Shown here piece after piece: positions 1 to 8,700 of a DNA stretch of 33,063 nt. This DNA comes from Acetobacteraceae bacterium. Lineage in GTDB: Bacteria; Pseudomonadota; Alphaproteobacteria; Acetobacterales; Acetobacteraceae. Positions within the stretch are counted from its first letter, which is position 1. Every line of letters starts with the position of its first letter. The notes beneath the pieces are model-generated. The model was not told the DNA's origin. It made no database searches and was given only the letters and a program-made list of their open reading frames with translations. The position numbers and the translations under genes were made by a program. The stretch lies in assembly GCA_947446625.1 (NCBI GenBank), contig CANFIE010000002.1, forward strand, positions 1 to 33,063, given 5' to 3'.

Positions 1-2
1 CG

Positions 3-332
3 CCGGAATTCACCAGCCTTTGCCCCATGACCGGCCAGCCGGATTTCGCGCATCTGGTCATCGACTACGTGCCCGATGCGCTGCTGGTGGAGAGCAAGTC
101 GCTCAAGCTCTACCTCACAGCCTTCCGCAACCACGGCGCCTTCCATGAGGATTGTACCGTCGGCATCGGCCGCCGGCTGGTGGCGGCGGCCCAGCCCTTG
201 TGGCTGCGCATCGGCGGCTATTGGTATCCGCGCGGCGGCATTCCCATCGACGTCTTCTACCAAACCGGCCCGGCGCCCGCGGGCGTGTGGATTCCGCCGC
301 AGGAGGTGCCGGGCTATCGTGGTCGCGGCTAG
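3..332 (+). CDS. queF: NADPH-dependent 7-cyano-7-deazaguanine (preQ0) reductase, 5'-truncated by the window edge
   Basis: Frame is open from base 3 ([52 protein letters not shown]), with QueF motifs including the catalytic Cys region and the ESKSLKLY substrate motif. The listed ORF start at 27 is internal. Confidence 0.95.
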   Translation, partial: PEFTSLCPMTGQPDFAHLVIDYVPDALLVESKSLKLYLTAFRNHGAFHEDCTVGIGRRLVAAAQPLWLRIGGYWYPRGGIPIDVFYQTGPAPAGVWIPPQEVPGYRGRG

Positions 333-356
333 CGTATGATCGCTGGAGGCGGAGGC

Positions 357-1379
357 GTGAATCGTCCGCTCAATGAGCAAATAAGAGCCGAGGCCCTGCG
401 TCTCGGCTTCACCACCTGCGGCTTCGCTGAAGCCGTGCTGCCCGAGAGCGTGCGCGCCGGGCTCAACGCCTTTGTTGCCGCCGGCCAGCATGGCGACATG
501 ACCTGGATGACCGAGCGCCTGGAACAACGCGCCCAACCTCGCGCCCTGTGGCCCGAGGTGGCCAGCGTGGTGGTGCTGGGCCTGAACTACGCCCCCGAGA
601 CCAACCCCCTGGCCGTGCTGGCGCAGCGGGAACACGCCGCCATCAGCGCCTATGCCCAGGGCCGAGACTACCACGACGTGGTGAAGAAGCGGCTGAAGGC
701 GCTGGCGCGCTGGATGCTCCGGCGCTTCGGTGGTGACGTGAAGGTTTTTGTCGATACCGCCCCGGTGGCGGAAAAGCCGCTGGCCCGGCAGGCCGGCCTG
801 GGCTGGCAGGGCAAGCACACCAACCTGGTCAGCCGGCCGCACGGCAATTGGCTGTTCCTGGGGGAAGTCTTCACCACCCTGCCCCTGCCGGCAGACCCGC
901 CCGAGACCGACCATTGCGGCAGCTGCACCGCCTGCCTGGCCGCCTGCCCCACCGCCGCCTTCACCGCCCCCTACCGGCTGGATGCGCGGCGCTGCATTTC
1001 CTACCTCACCATCGAGCACCAGGGGCCGATTCCGCACGAGTTCCGCCGCGCCATGGGCAACCGCATCTATGGCTGCGACGACTGCCTGGCGGTGTGCCCC
1101 TGGAACAAATTCGCGCATCCCCACACCGAACCCGCCCTGGCCGGCCGGGGCGCGCCCGCCCTGGCCGAGTTGGCAGGGCTGGACGACGCCGCCTTCCGCG
1201 CCCGCTTCAGCGGCAGCCCGGTGAAGCGCATTGGCCGCAACCGCTTCCTCCGCAACGTGGCCATTGCCATGGGCAACAGTGGCGCCCCGGCCCTGCGCGG
1301 CCCGGCCATGGCCCTGGCGCAGGAAGCCGACCCGGTGCTAGCGGAAGCCGGAGCCTGGGCCGTGGAGCAGTTGGGATGA
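357..1379 (+). CDS. queG: epoxyqueuosine reductase
   Basis: Two 4Fe-4S motifs ([12 protein letters not shown] and [14 protein letters not shown]) and a QueG-like N-terminus ([15 protein letters not shown]). A GTG at 357 follows GGAGGCGGAG; the ATG at 336 is an alternative start. Confidence 0.93.
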   Translation: MNRPLNEQIRAEALRLGFTTCGFAEAVLPESVRAGLNAFVAAGQHGDMTWMTERLEQRAQPRALWPEVASVVVLGLNYAPETNPLAVLAQREHAAISAYAQGRDYHDVVKKRLKALARWMLRRFGGDVKVFVDTAPVAEKPLARQAGLGWQGKHTNLVSRPHGNWLFLGEVFTTLPLPADPPETDHCGSCTACLAACPTAAFTAPYRLDARRCISYLTIEHQGPIPHEFRRAMGNRIYGCDDCLAVCPWNKFAHPHTEPALAGRGAPALAELAGLDDAAFRARFSGSPVKRIGRNRFLRNVAIAMGNSGAPALRGPAMALAQEADPVLAEAGAWAVEQLG

Positions 1380-2080
1380 GCGAGAATAAAGCACTGGTCC
1401 TGTTCAGCGGCGGGCAGGACAGCGCCACCTGCCTGGCCTGGGCGCTGGATCGCTTCGGCCATGTGGAAACCCTCGGCTTCAATTACGGCCAGCGCCATGT
1501 GGTGGAACTGGAATGCCGCGCCACCATCCGCACCCAACTGGCACAGCAATTCCCCGCCTGGGCGCCGCACCTGGGGCCAGACCATACCCTGGCGCTGGAA
1601 GCCCTGGGCGCGCTCTCGGAAACCGCGCTGACCCGCGAAACCGAAATTGCCATGCAGGCGGATGGCCTGCCCAACACCTTCGTACCCGGCCGCAACCTGC
1701 TGTTTGCCACCTTCGCCGCCGCCCTGGCCTATCGGCGCGGGCTGAAGCACATCGTGCTGGGCGTGTGCGAAACCGATTACTCCGGCTACCCCGATTGCCG
1801 GGACGACACCATCAAGGCCATGCAGGTGGCGCTGAATCTCGGTATGCAAAGCCGCTTTGTGCTGCATACGCCCCTGATGTGGCTCGACAAACCCGCCACT
1901 TGGCGGCTGGCGGAACAACTCGGCGGCGCCCCGCTGGTGGAGCTGGTGCGGGTGGAAAGCCATTCCTGCTATCGCGGAGACCGCAGCCAGTTGCACCCCT
2001 GGGGCCATGGCTGCGGCACCTGCCCGGCTTGCGAATTGCGCGCCAGGGGTTGGGAAGGCTACACCGCCCCGCATGTTTAG
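1376..2080 (+). CDS. queC: 7-cyano-7-deazaguanine synthase
   Basis: PP-loop [30 protein letters not shown], and C-terminal zinc Cys cluster [13 protein letters not shown]. The ATG overlaps the queG stop (ATGA). Confidence 0.95.
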   Translation: MSENKALVLFSGGQDSATCLAWALDRFGHVETLGFNYGQRHVVELECRATIRTQLAQQFPAWAPHLGPDHTLALEALGALSETALTRETEIAMQADGLPNTFVPGRNLLFATFAAALAYRRGLKHIVLGVCETDYSGYPDCRDDTIKAMQVALNLGMQSRFVLHTPLMWLDKPATWRLAEQLGGAPLVELVRVESHSCYRGDRSQLHPWGHGCGTCPACELRARGWEGYTAPHV

Positions 2081-2597
2081 CCTGTTGTTCAGCCGCCGCT
2101 ACGCCATGGCGCACCGGCTGCTCTCCGATGCCTCGCCCAAATGCTCCATTCCGCACGGCCATAATGAGGTGGTGACGGTGCGCCTGGTCGCGACCGCGCC
2201 TCGGCCGCTGGATGGCGCGGTGAACATGGTGGAGAGCTTCGAGCGCGCCAAAGGCGCCTGGCACGCCTGGGTGGACAATGTGCTGGACCACAGCCTGCAC
2301 CTGGCCGAGGCCGACCCGCTGCTGGCCTGGTTCCGCGCGCATGAGCCGGAGCGCCTGGCCCGCATTCTGACAACCCCCGGGGACCCCACCACGGAGGCCC
2401 TGGCCTGCTGCCTGATGAGCAAGTGCAACGCCTTCCTGGCGGCCGATGGCGGCCGGCTGCGCTGCGCCGAGCTGAGCATTGAGGAAACTCCCACCAACAC
2501 GGTGCGGTTTGACGGCAACCCGGATGAATGGCTGCCCGCCAGCGGCACCCGCTGGTGGCGCCGCGCCGATGCCAGCCTGAATGACCTGCCGGCATGA
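2073..2597 (+). CDS. queD: 6-carboxytetrahydropterin synthase
   Basis: Zn/His motifs AHRL and HGHN with upstream Cys ([12 protein letters not shown]), LDH, PTTEALA and ELSIEET. Start at 2073 overlaps the queC stop. Confidence 0.9.
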   Translation: MFSLLFSRRYAMAHRLLSDASPKCSIPHGHNEVVTVRLVATAPRPLDGAVNMVESFERAKGAWHAWVDNVLDHSLHLAEADPLLAWFRAHEPERLARILTTPGDPTTEALACCLMSKCNAFLAADGGRLRCAELSIEETPTNTVRFDGNPDEWLPASGTRWWRRADASLNDLPA

Positions 2598-3217
2598 GCT
2601 ACGCGGTGAAGGAGATTTTCGCCACGCTGCAAGGCGAAGGCGCCCAGGCCGGCCGCGCCGCGGTGTTCTGCCGCTTTGCCGGCTGCAACCTGTGGAGCGG
2701 GCGCGAGGAAGACCGCGCCACGGCGGTATGCCAGTTCTGCGATACCGATTTTGTCGGCGCCGATGCCGGCAAGTTCGAAACCGCCGAAGCCCTGGCCGAT
2801 GCCGTGCTGGCCACCTGGCCGGCGGGCGCACAGCATCGCTTCGTGGTCATCACCGGCGGCGAGCCCATGCTGCAACTGGACGCACCCCTGGTGGCCGCGC
2901 TGCACGCCCGTGGCTTTGAGATTGCCGTGGAGACTAACGGCACGCTGGCGGCGACAGAGGGGCTGGACTGGGTGTGCGTTTCGCCCAAGGCGGGTGCTGC
3001 GCTGGTGCAAACCAGCGGGCATGAGCTGAAGCTGGTTTACCCGCAGCCCAGCCTGCTGCCGGAAGCCGTGGCCGGCCTCGGCTTCCGGCACTTTCTGCTG
3101 CAACCCATGGACGGCCCCCGCCAGCAGGAAAACACCGCCGCCGCCATTGCCTATTGCCAGGCCAACCCGCAATGGCGGCTTTCCGTGCAAACCCACAAGG
3201 TGGTGGGCATTCGCTGA
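2594..3217 (+). CDS. queE: 7-carboxy-7-deazaguanine synthase (radical SAM)
   Basis: EIFATLQGEGAQAGRAAVFCRFAGCNLWSG...CQFCDTDF, TGGEPMLQ, ETNGT. ATGA overlap with queD. Confidence 0.95.
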   Translation: MSYAVKEIFATLQGEGAQAGRAAVFCRFAGCNLWSGREEDRATAVCQFCDTDFVGADAGKFETAEALADAVLATWPAGAQHRFVVITGGEPMLQLDAPLVAALHARGFEIAVETNGTLAATEGLDWVCVSPKAGAALVQTSGHELKLVYPQPSLLPEAVAGLGFRHFLLQPMDGPRQQENTAAAIAYCQANPQWRLSVQTHKVVGIR

Positions 3218-3245
3218 ACTCCGGCCCGAATGGGCAGGCGAAGGC

Positions 3246-4223
3246 TCAATCCGCCTTCACCCCATTATCCCGTACCACCTTGCCCCAGGTCTCAATCTGG
3301 CGGTCCAGGAAGGGGCGCAGCACGGTGGCGTCGCCCAAATCCAGCCGGGCCTGCTGGGTGCCTTCCATCTGCTCGCGAATGCGCGGTTCGTTGAAGGTGT
3401 CCTTCAGCGCCGCATGCATGCGGGCAACAATCTCGGCCGGGGTGCCGTGCGGCGCGAACACACCCCACCACGCCACCGCATCCAGCGCGCCATAGCCGGC
3501 CTCGGCGACCGTGGGCGTTTGCGCCAGCGCCGGCAGCCGGGCCGGGCCGAATTGCAGCAACGGCCGCAGCGTGCCCCCGGCAATATGCGGCGCCACCAGC
3601 GCGGCGGAACCAATCATGCAGTCGGTATGCCCGGCCACGGCGTCATTCACCGCCAGCCCACCGCTGCGGTAGGGCAAATGCGTCATGGTAATGCCCTGCC
3701 GCCCGGTCAGCAGAATCATCGCCAAATGGCCGATGGTGCCATTGCCGGTGCTGCCATAGCTCACGCCATCCGGCTTGGCCCGGGCGGCGGCAATCAGGTC
3801 GGCGGCGGTGCGATAGGGTTTGTCGGCCTTGCAGGCAATCACATAGGGCGCACCGCCAATCAGCATCACCGGGTCCAAATCCCCGGTCAGGTTGAAGGGC
3901 AGCCGCCCCAGCAGCGCCGGCATGGTGGCGTGGCTGTCAAAGGTCAGCAGCCAGGTCTGGCCATCGGGCCGCGCCTTGGCCACGGCATCGGCGCCAATGG
4001 AACTGGCAGCGCCGGACTTGTTCTCCACCACCACCGGCTGGCCCAGCCGCTGGGTCAGCCCGGCCGAGGCCAGCCGCGCCACCGCATCGGTGGAACCACC
4101 GGGCGCGAAGGGCACCACAATCCGCACCGGGCCATTGGGCCAGGCGCCCTGGGCGCGGGCCAGGGCGGGCAGCGCCAGGGAAGCAAGCAGGGTACGGCGC
4201 AACATCTCAGGCAACTTCCTCAT
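3246..4223 (-). CDS. Bug/TctC-family tripartite tricarboxylate transporter substrate-binding protein
   Basis: AWPNGPVRIVVPFAPGGSTDAVARL, VVENKSGAASSIGADAVAKA; N-terminal signal peptide. Start could instead be the internal ATG at 4205. Confidence 0.9.
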   Translation of the reverse strand: MRKLPEMLRRTLLASLALPALARAQGAWPNGPVRIVVPFAPGGSTDAVARLASAGLTQRLGQPVVVENKSGAASSIGADAVAKARPDGQTWLLTFDSHATMPALLGRLPFNLTGDLDPVMLIGGAPYVIACKADKPYRTAADLIAAARAKPDGVSYGSTGNGTIGHLAMILLTGRQGITMTHLPYRSGGLAVNDAVAGHTDCMIGSAALVAPHIAGGTLRPLLQFGPARLPALAQTPTVAEAGYGALDAVAWWGVFAPHGTPAEIVARMHAALKDTFNEPRIREQMEGTQQARLDLGDATVLRPFLDRQIETWGKVVRDNGVKAD

Positions 4224-5166
4224 AGATGGAGGGATGAAACAAATCTTCCGGCTGGATCGGGTTGGTCACCAGGCCGTCGGCCAGCGCATAGCGGATCATC
4301 GCTGCCACTTCATCCCGGTTGCGACGGAAACCATAGGGCCAGGGGTCGCCGCCCATGATTTTCGTCTGCTCCTCGGCGGCGGCGGCAATCCAGGGCAGCG
4401 CCACGCGCAGGAAGTTCACCTGCTTCAGGTCATGCAGCGCCGAATCCCGCGCCGCCGTGAAGGCCTTGAACAGCGCCAGCGGCACCCAGGGGTGTTCCGC
4501 CGCCACATCCTTGCGAATGGCCACGCAATGCATGATGGGAAAGAACCCGCTGGCCTGGTGCCAGGCGATCTCCTCGCTGCGATAATCCGGGTACAGCCTA
4601 TCCACCGGCGCCGTACGGTTCAGGTAGCAAGCCGGCGGGCGCGGGCCGATGAAGGCGTCGATCTCGCCCGCCTCCAGCGCCGCTTCCAACGGCTTGCCCA
4701 GCGGCTGCACATTGTGGCCCGGCGGCAGGGTGATGGCGATGCGTTCCTGCCCGGTACGCCAGGCAATGCCGCGCGTATCCACGCCGTAGTGTTCGCGCAG
4801 AAAGCCGCGCACCCATAGCGCCGCCGTCTGCTGGTATTCGGGAATACCGATGGTGCGCCCGGCCAGATCCGCCGCGGTGCGAATGCCGCGATCCGTGCGG
4901 ATGTAGATGGCCGAATGCCGGAAGGCGCGCGACAGGAAGATCGGCACCGCCGTATAGGCCGCATCGCCGCGCGCCGTGGTGGTGATGTGCGAGCCCATCG
5001 ACAGCTCGGTGATCTGGAACACCTTCTCGGTCAGGGCGCGGCGGAACATGTCCTCCGGCTCGCTCTGCACCAAATCCAGTTCCAGGCCGGGAATGCTGAT
5101 GCGCCCATCCAGTATCGGGCGGGTGCGGTCGCTCAGCGTGCAGGCCAGGGAAAGGCGCAGCGTCAT
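4207..5166 (-). CDS. 4,5-dihydroxyphthalate decarboxylase-like / NMT1-type substrate-binding-fold protein
   Basis: LSLACTLSDRTRPILDGRISIPGLELDLVQSEPEDMFRRAL, GIPEYQQTAALWVRGFLREHYGVD, FFPIMHCVAIRKD. ATGA overlap with the upstream gene. Confidence 0.8.
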   Translation of the reverse strand: MTLRLSLACTLSDRTRPILDGRISIPGLELDLVQSEPEDMFRRALTEKVFQITELSMGSHITTTARGDAAYTAVPIFLSRAFRHSAIYIRTDRGIRTAADLAGRTIGIPEYQQTAALWVRGFLREHYGVDTRGIAWRTGQERIAITLPPGHNVQPLGKPLEAALEAGEIDAFIGPRPPACYLNRTAPVDRLYPDYRSEEIAWHQASGFFPIMHCVAIRKDVAAEHPWVPLALFKAFTAARDSALHDLKQVNFLRVALPWIAAAAEEQTKIMGGDPWPYGFRRNRDEVAAMIRYALADGLVTNPIQPEDLFHPSIYEEVA

Positions 5167-7286
5167 GCCAAATGCTCCGGCGTGAAGGGCAGGCTGCGCG
5201 GGCGCACACCCAACGCATCCGTAATGGCGCTGGCAATGGCGGCAATGGTCGGTGCCATGCTCGCCTCGCCCGCGCCCAGGAAGGGCGCCTCCGGGTGGTT
5301 CAGCATCGCCACCTCCACCTTCGGCACCTCGCTGAAGCGCAGGATGCGGAAATCCTGCCAGTTGGTGCTGGTGATGTTGCGGCGGTCGAAGCTCACCTGC
5401 TCCAGCAGCGCCACGCTGGCGCCGTGGATGGCGCCACCCTCATACTGGTTGACCACGCCATCGGGGTTCACAATCTCGCCGGCATCGCCGGCAATCCATA
5501 GCCGGCGGCAGAATACCCGCTCCTTGGCCTCAATCTCCGCCGCTACGGCGGCATAGGCGCCGGTATTCTTGTAGCGGGCAAAGCCGATGCCCAGGCCCCA
5601 GCCCTCGCGCTTGCTGCGCGTGGCCCAGCCGCACATGGCCGCCACCTTTTCCAGCACGGCGCGGGCGCGCGGGTCGTCCAGGTGGCGCAGGCGATAGGCC
5701 ACGGGGTCCTCGCCCGCCGCCGCCGCCAACTCGTCCAGCATGCTCTCAATGCTCCACACGTTCAGCGTGGCGCCCAGGCCGCGCAGCGCGCTGGTGCGAA
5801 TGGGCATTTCCAGCAGGCGCGAAGTCTCGATATCCAGCTTCGGCACGCGGTAATACGGCACGCCATTGCGTGGTGCGCCGCCGCCATTGGTCATGGGCGG
5901 ATTCACGCTGGGCGCCACCGCAAAGGGCGTGGCCAGCTGAGACGCCGCCAGCAGCGTGGGCAGCGGCGCCCGGCCCGGCCGGCTGGAATGGCCATTGCTG
6001 ATGATATGGCTGCGCCACGCCACCAGGCTGCCATCGGCGGCCACATCGGCCTCCACATCCACCAGCATGGCGGAGGAGAACGGCCCCCAGCCCAACTCCT
6101 CGGCCCGCGTCCACAGCAGGCGCACCGGCACGCCGGGCACGGCACGGGCAATCAGCACCGCTTCCAGCGCCACGTCGTCGGCGCCGTTATGGCCGTAGCA
6201 GCCGGCGCCTTCCATGTGCCGCACCAGCACCTTGTCCTCGGTGGTGCGCAGCGTCTTGGCGATATCGGCCCGCAGATTGTAGGGCCCCTGGGTGTGCGAG
6301 AAGACCGTGACTTCCTCGCCCTGCCACTGCGCCACAGCGCAGCCGGTGCCAATGGAGGCATGCGCCAGGAAGGGCCGGAAGAAGCTGCGCTTCTCGGTCC
6401 GCGCCACGCCAGGGGCGGCGTCGTCGCGCGTCACCACGCTGGTGCGCTCACCTCGGGCGCCGGCTTCCCGCAGGTAGGTCGCATGGCCGCCCTGGTCCGG
6501 CAGCGTATCCTCGGCCTGCCAGGTGGCACGGGCGGCAATGCGCGTCGCGGCGGCCTCGGCCTGCCATTCCGTCGGCGCCAGCACGGCCAGAAAGCTGCCA
6601 TCCCGCACCAGCTGCGTCCCCGCCGGCGCTTCCGGCACGCTCAGCAGCGTGGCGGCGCGGGCGGGCGGGCGCACCACCCGGGCATGCAGCATGCCGGGCA
6701 GCCGCAAATCATGCACGTAGCGCGCAACGCCGAACACCTTCTCGGGCAAATCCACCCGCGGCACCGAACGCCCCACCACCCGCCGCTCACCCACCGGCTT
6801 CGGCTTCGCGTCGGGCGAGGCTTCCACTTCCAGCAACGCGGCATCGGCCAGTTGCCAATAGCTGCCCACCTGCCCCTGGGGACCGAGGAAGGCACCATCC
6901 CGCACCATCAGGCTCTCAATCGGCACGCCTGTGCGCTGCGAGGTAACACTCAGAAAAATCCGCCGCGCATCGGCGCAGGCATGCCGAATGGCGCTGCCGC
7001 TGTCCTGCGTCGAAAGGCTGCCGCTGGTCACGCCTTCATCCGGGCTGCCGGGAGTGCTGGCCGGGGTCAGCACCACGCGGCTGAACTCCACGTCCAGCTC
7101 ATCAGCGGCAATCTGCGCCAGGGTGGTCAGGATGCCCTGGCCAATCTCCACCTTGCCGGGATGCACCAGCACCACGCCATCAGCGCGAAAGGTCAGCCAC
7201 TGCGCCAGCCGGCGGTTGGTATGCAGGTTGCCCGGCAGCTTCGGCTTGCTGGGGTCGGGTGCCGTCTGGCCGCCAAAACCGCTCAT
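5163..7286 (-). CDS. xanthine dehydrogenase-family molybdopterin-binding subunit (isoquinoline 1-oxidoreductase beta-like)
   Basis: PGKVEIGQGILTTLAQIAADELDV, RVDLPEKVFGVARYVHDLRLPGMLHARVVRPP, GGGAPRNGVPYYRVP, LGAGEASMAPTIAAIASAITDALG. Confidence 0.9.
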   Translation of the reverse strand: MSGFGGQTAPDPSKPKLPGNLHTNRRLAQWLTFRADGVVLVHPGKVEIGQGILTTLAQIAADELDVEFSRVVLTPASTPGSPDEGVTSGSLSTQDSGSAIRHACADARRIFLSVTSQRTGVPIESLMVRDGAFLGPQGQVGSYWQLADAALLEVEASPDAKPKPVGERRVVGRSVPRVDLPEKVFGVARYVHDLRLPGMLHARVVRPPARAATLLSVPEAPAGTQLVRDGSFLAVLAPTEWQAEAAATRIAARATWQAEDTLPDQGGHATYLREAGARGERTSVVTRDDAAPGVARTEKRSFFRPFLAHASIGTGCAVAQWQGEEVTVFSHTQGPYNLRADIAKTLRTTEDKVLVRHMEGAGCYGHNGADDVALEAVLIARAVPGVPVRLLWTRAEELGWGPFSSAMLVDVEADVAADGSLVAWRSHIISNGHSSRPGRAPLPTLLAASQLATPFAVAPSVNPPMTNGGGAPRNGVPYYRVPKLDIETSRLLEMPIRTSALRGLGATLNVWSIESMLDELAAAAGEDPVAYRLRHLDDPRARAVLEKVAAMCGWATRSKREGWGLGIGFARYKNTGAYAAVAAEIEAKERVFCRRLWIAGDAGEIVNPDGVVNQYEGGAIHGASVALLEQVSFDRRNITSTNWQDFRILRFSEVPKVEVAMLNHPEAPFLGAGEASMAPTIAAIASAITDALGVRPRSLPFTPEHLA

Positions 7287-7744
7287 GCCCGCATCTCCCG
7301 CGCCGCGCGCTGTACGGCGCGAATAACCCGGTTATGGCTGCCGCAGCGGCACAGATGCGGGTCCAGCGCCAGGCGGATCTCATCCTCGCTGGGGTCGGCA
7401 TTACGGGCCAGCAGCGCGCTGGCGCTGACGAGAATGCCCGACAGGCACCAGCCGCATTGCCCGGCCTGTTCCGCCAGCATGGCCGCCTGCAACGGGTGCG
7501 GCGCCGCCATGCTGCCCAGCCCTTCGGCCGTCACCACCTGCTTGCCGGCCACCGCCTCGGTGCCCAGGGTGCAGGCATAGGCCGGCACGCCATCCACCAG
7601 CACCATGCAACTGCCGCATTGCTCGTCGCCACAGCCATAGCGCGGGCCGGAAAGCCCCAGCGGCCCGCGCAGCGCATGCAGCAGGCTGGTGCCCTCCGGC
7701 ACCTCGGCGCGCACGGTGGCGCCGTTCAGCACAAAACTTGTCAT
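7283..7744 (-). CDS. (2Fe-2S)-binding subunit of a molybdenum hydroxylase (IorA-like)
   Basis: Plant-type ferredoxin cluster GCGDEQCGSCMVLVDG...C and second cluster CGWC...CRCGSH. ATGA overlap with the large subunit. Confidence 0.93.
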   Translation of the reverse strand: MTSFVLNGATVRAEVPEGTSLLHALRGPLGLSGPRYGCGDEQCGSCMVLVDGVPAYACTLGTEAVAGKQVVTAEGLGSMAAPHPLQAAMLAEQAGQCGWCLSGILVSASALLARNADPSEDEIRLALDPHLCRCGSHNRVIRAVQRAAREMRA

Positions 7745-8700
7745 TCCGCCTTAATCCCCGCGTCCCGAACCAATTTGCCCAGTGTCTCAACATCCCGCCG
7801 CAGATAGGCGTCATACTCCGCCAGCGTCATCACCATGGGGCTGGCCCCCATGCGCCGCATCGTCTCGCGCCCGGCCGCGCTGTCCATCACCCGCGTCACC
7901 TCGGCATGCAGCCGCTCCACAATCGGGCGCGGCGTGGCCGCCGGCATCATCAGGCCGATCCAGATCGGGTATTCAAACCCCGGCACGGTTTCCGCCACCG
8001 TGGGCAAGTCCGGCAGAAACGCGTCGCGCCGGCTGCCGGTGGTGGCCAGCCCGCGCACCCGCCCGCCACTGATCTGCGGCGCCATGCTGGGAATGCCATC
8101 GAACATGATGGGCACCTGGCCCGCGATCAGCGCCGTCCGCGCCTCGTTCGAGCCACGGAAGCTCACCGCCACCATGTCCACCCCGGCCATGGCCTTCAGC
8201 ATTTCCCCGGCCAGGTGGTAGGGCGTGCCCGGGCCGGAATGGGCGTAATTCCACTTGCCCGGCTCGCGCTTCAGCAGCGCGATGAACTCTGGCAGCGTGG
8301 TCGCCGGCACACTCGGGTGCAGCGCCAGCACGTTGTTGGCAATGTTGATCGGCGCCACCGCCGTCAGGTCGCGCAGCAGCACATAGCCGCGCTGCGGCTG
8401 CAGGGTTTCATTGGCGGCGGCGGTATTGCCCAGCACCACCAGCGTATGGCCATCGGCCCCGGCCTTGGCTACCAGATCGGTGCCAATCGAGCCACCGGCC
8501 CCCGGCTTGTTCTCCACCACCACCGGCACACCCAGCGCGGCGCTCAGCGGCTCGGCCACGAAGCGCGCCGCCACATCGGCGGCGCCGCCCAAGCCAAAGG
8601 GCACCACCAGCCGCAGCGGCCGGCTGGGCCAGGCGGGTTGGGCATGCACAAGGGCGGGAGCACCCAGCACGCTCCCCAGCAGCAGGCGGCGCGGGATCAT
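7741..8700 (-). CDS. Bug/TctC-family substrate-binding protein
   Basis: AWPSRPLRLVVPFGLGGAADVAARF, VVENKPGAGGSIGTDLVAKA; signal peptide MIPRRLLLGSVLGAPALVHAQ. Confidence 0.92.
   Translation of the reverse strand: MIPRRLLLGSVLGAPALVHAQPAWPSRPLRLVVPFGLGGAADVAARFVAEPLSAALGVPVVVENKPGAGGSIGTDLVAKAGADGHTLVVLGNTAAANETLQPQRGYVLLRDLTAVAPINIANNVLALHPSVPATTLPEFIALLKREPGKWNYAHSGPGTPYHLAGEMLKAMAGVDMVAVSFRGSNEARTALIAGQVPIMFDGIPSMAPQISGGRVRGLATTGSRRDAFLPDLPTVAETVPGFEYPIWIGLMMPAATPRPIVERLHAEVTRVMDSAAGRETMRRMGASPMVMTLAEYDAYLRRDVETLGKLVRDAGIKAE

Noticed and set aside
1067-2074. 335-aa minus-strand ORF
   Set aside because: Antisense to queG and queC.
3224-3235. GCCC-GAAT-GGGC hairpin between convergent queE and tctC
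   Set aside because: The stem is only 4 bp; too weak to call a terminator.
5682-7580. 632-aa plus-strand ORF
   Set aside because: Antisense to the molybdopterin and [2Fe-2S] subunits. His/Arg/Gln-rich low-complexity translation, not a gene.
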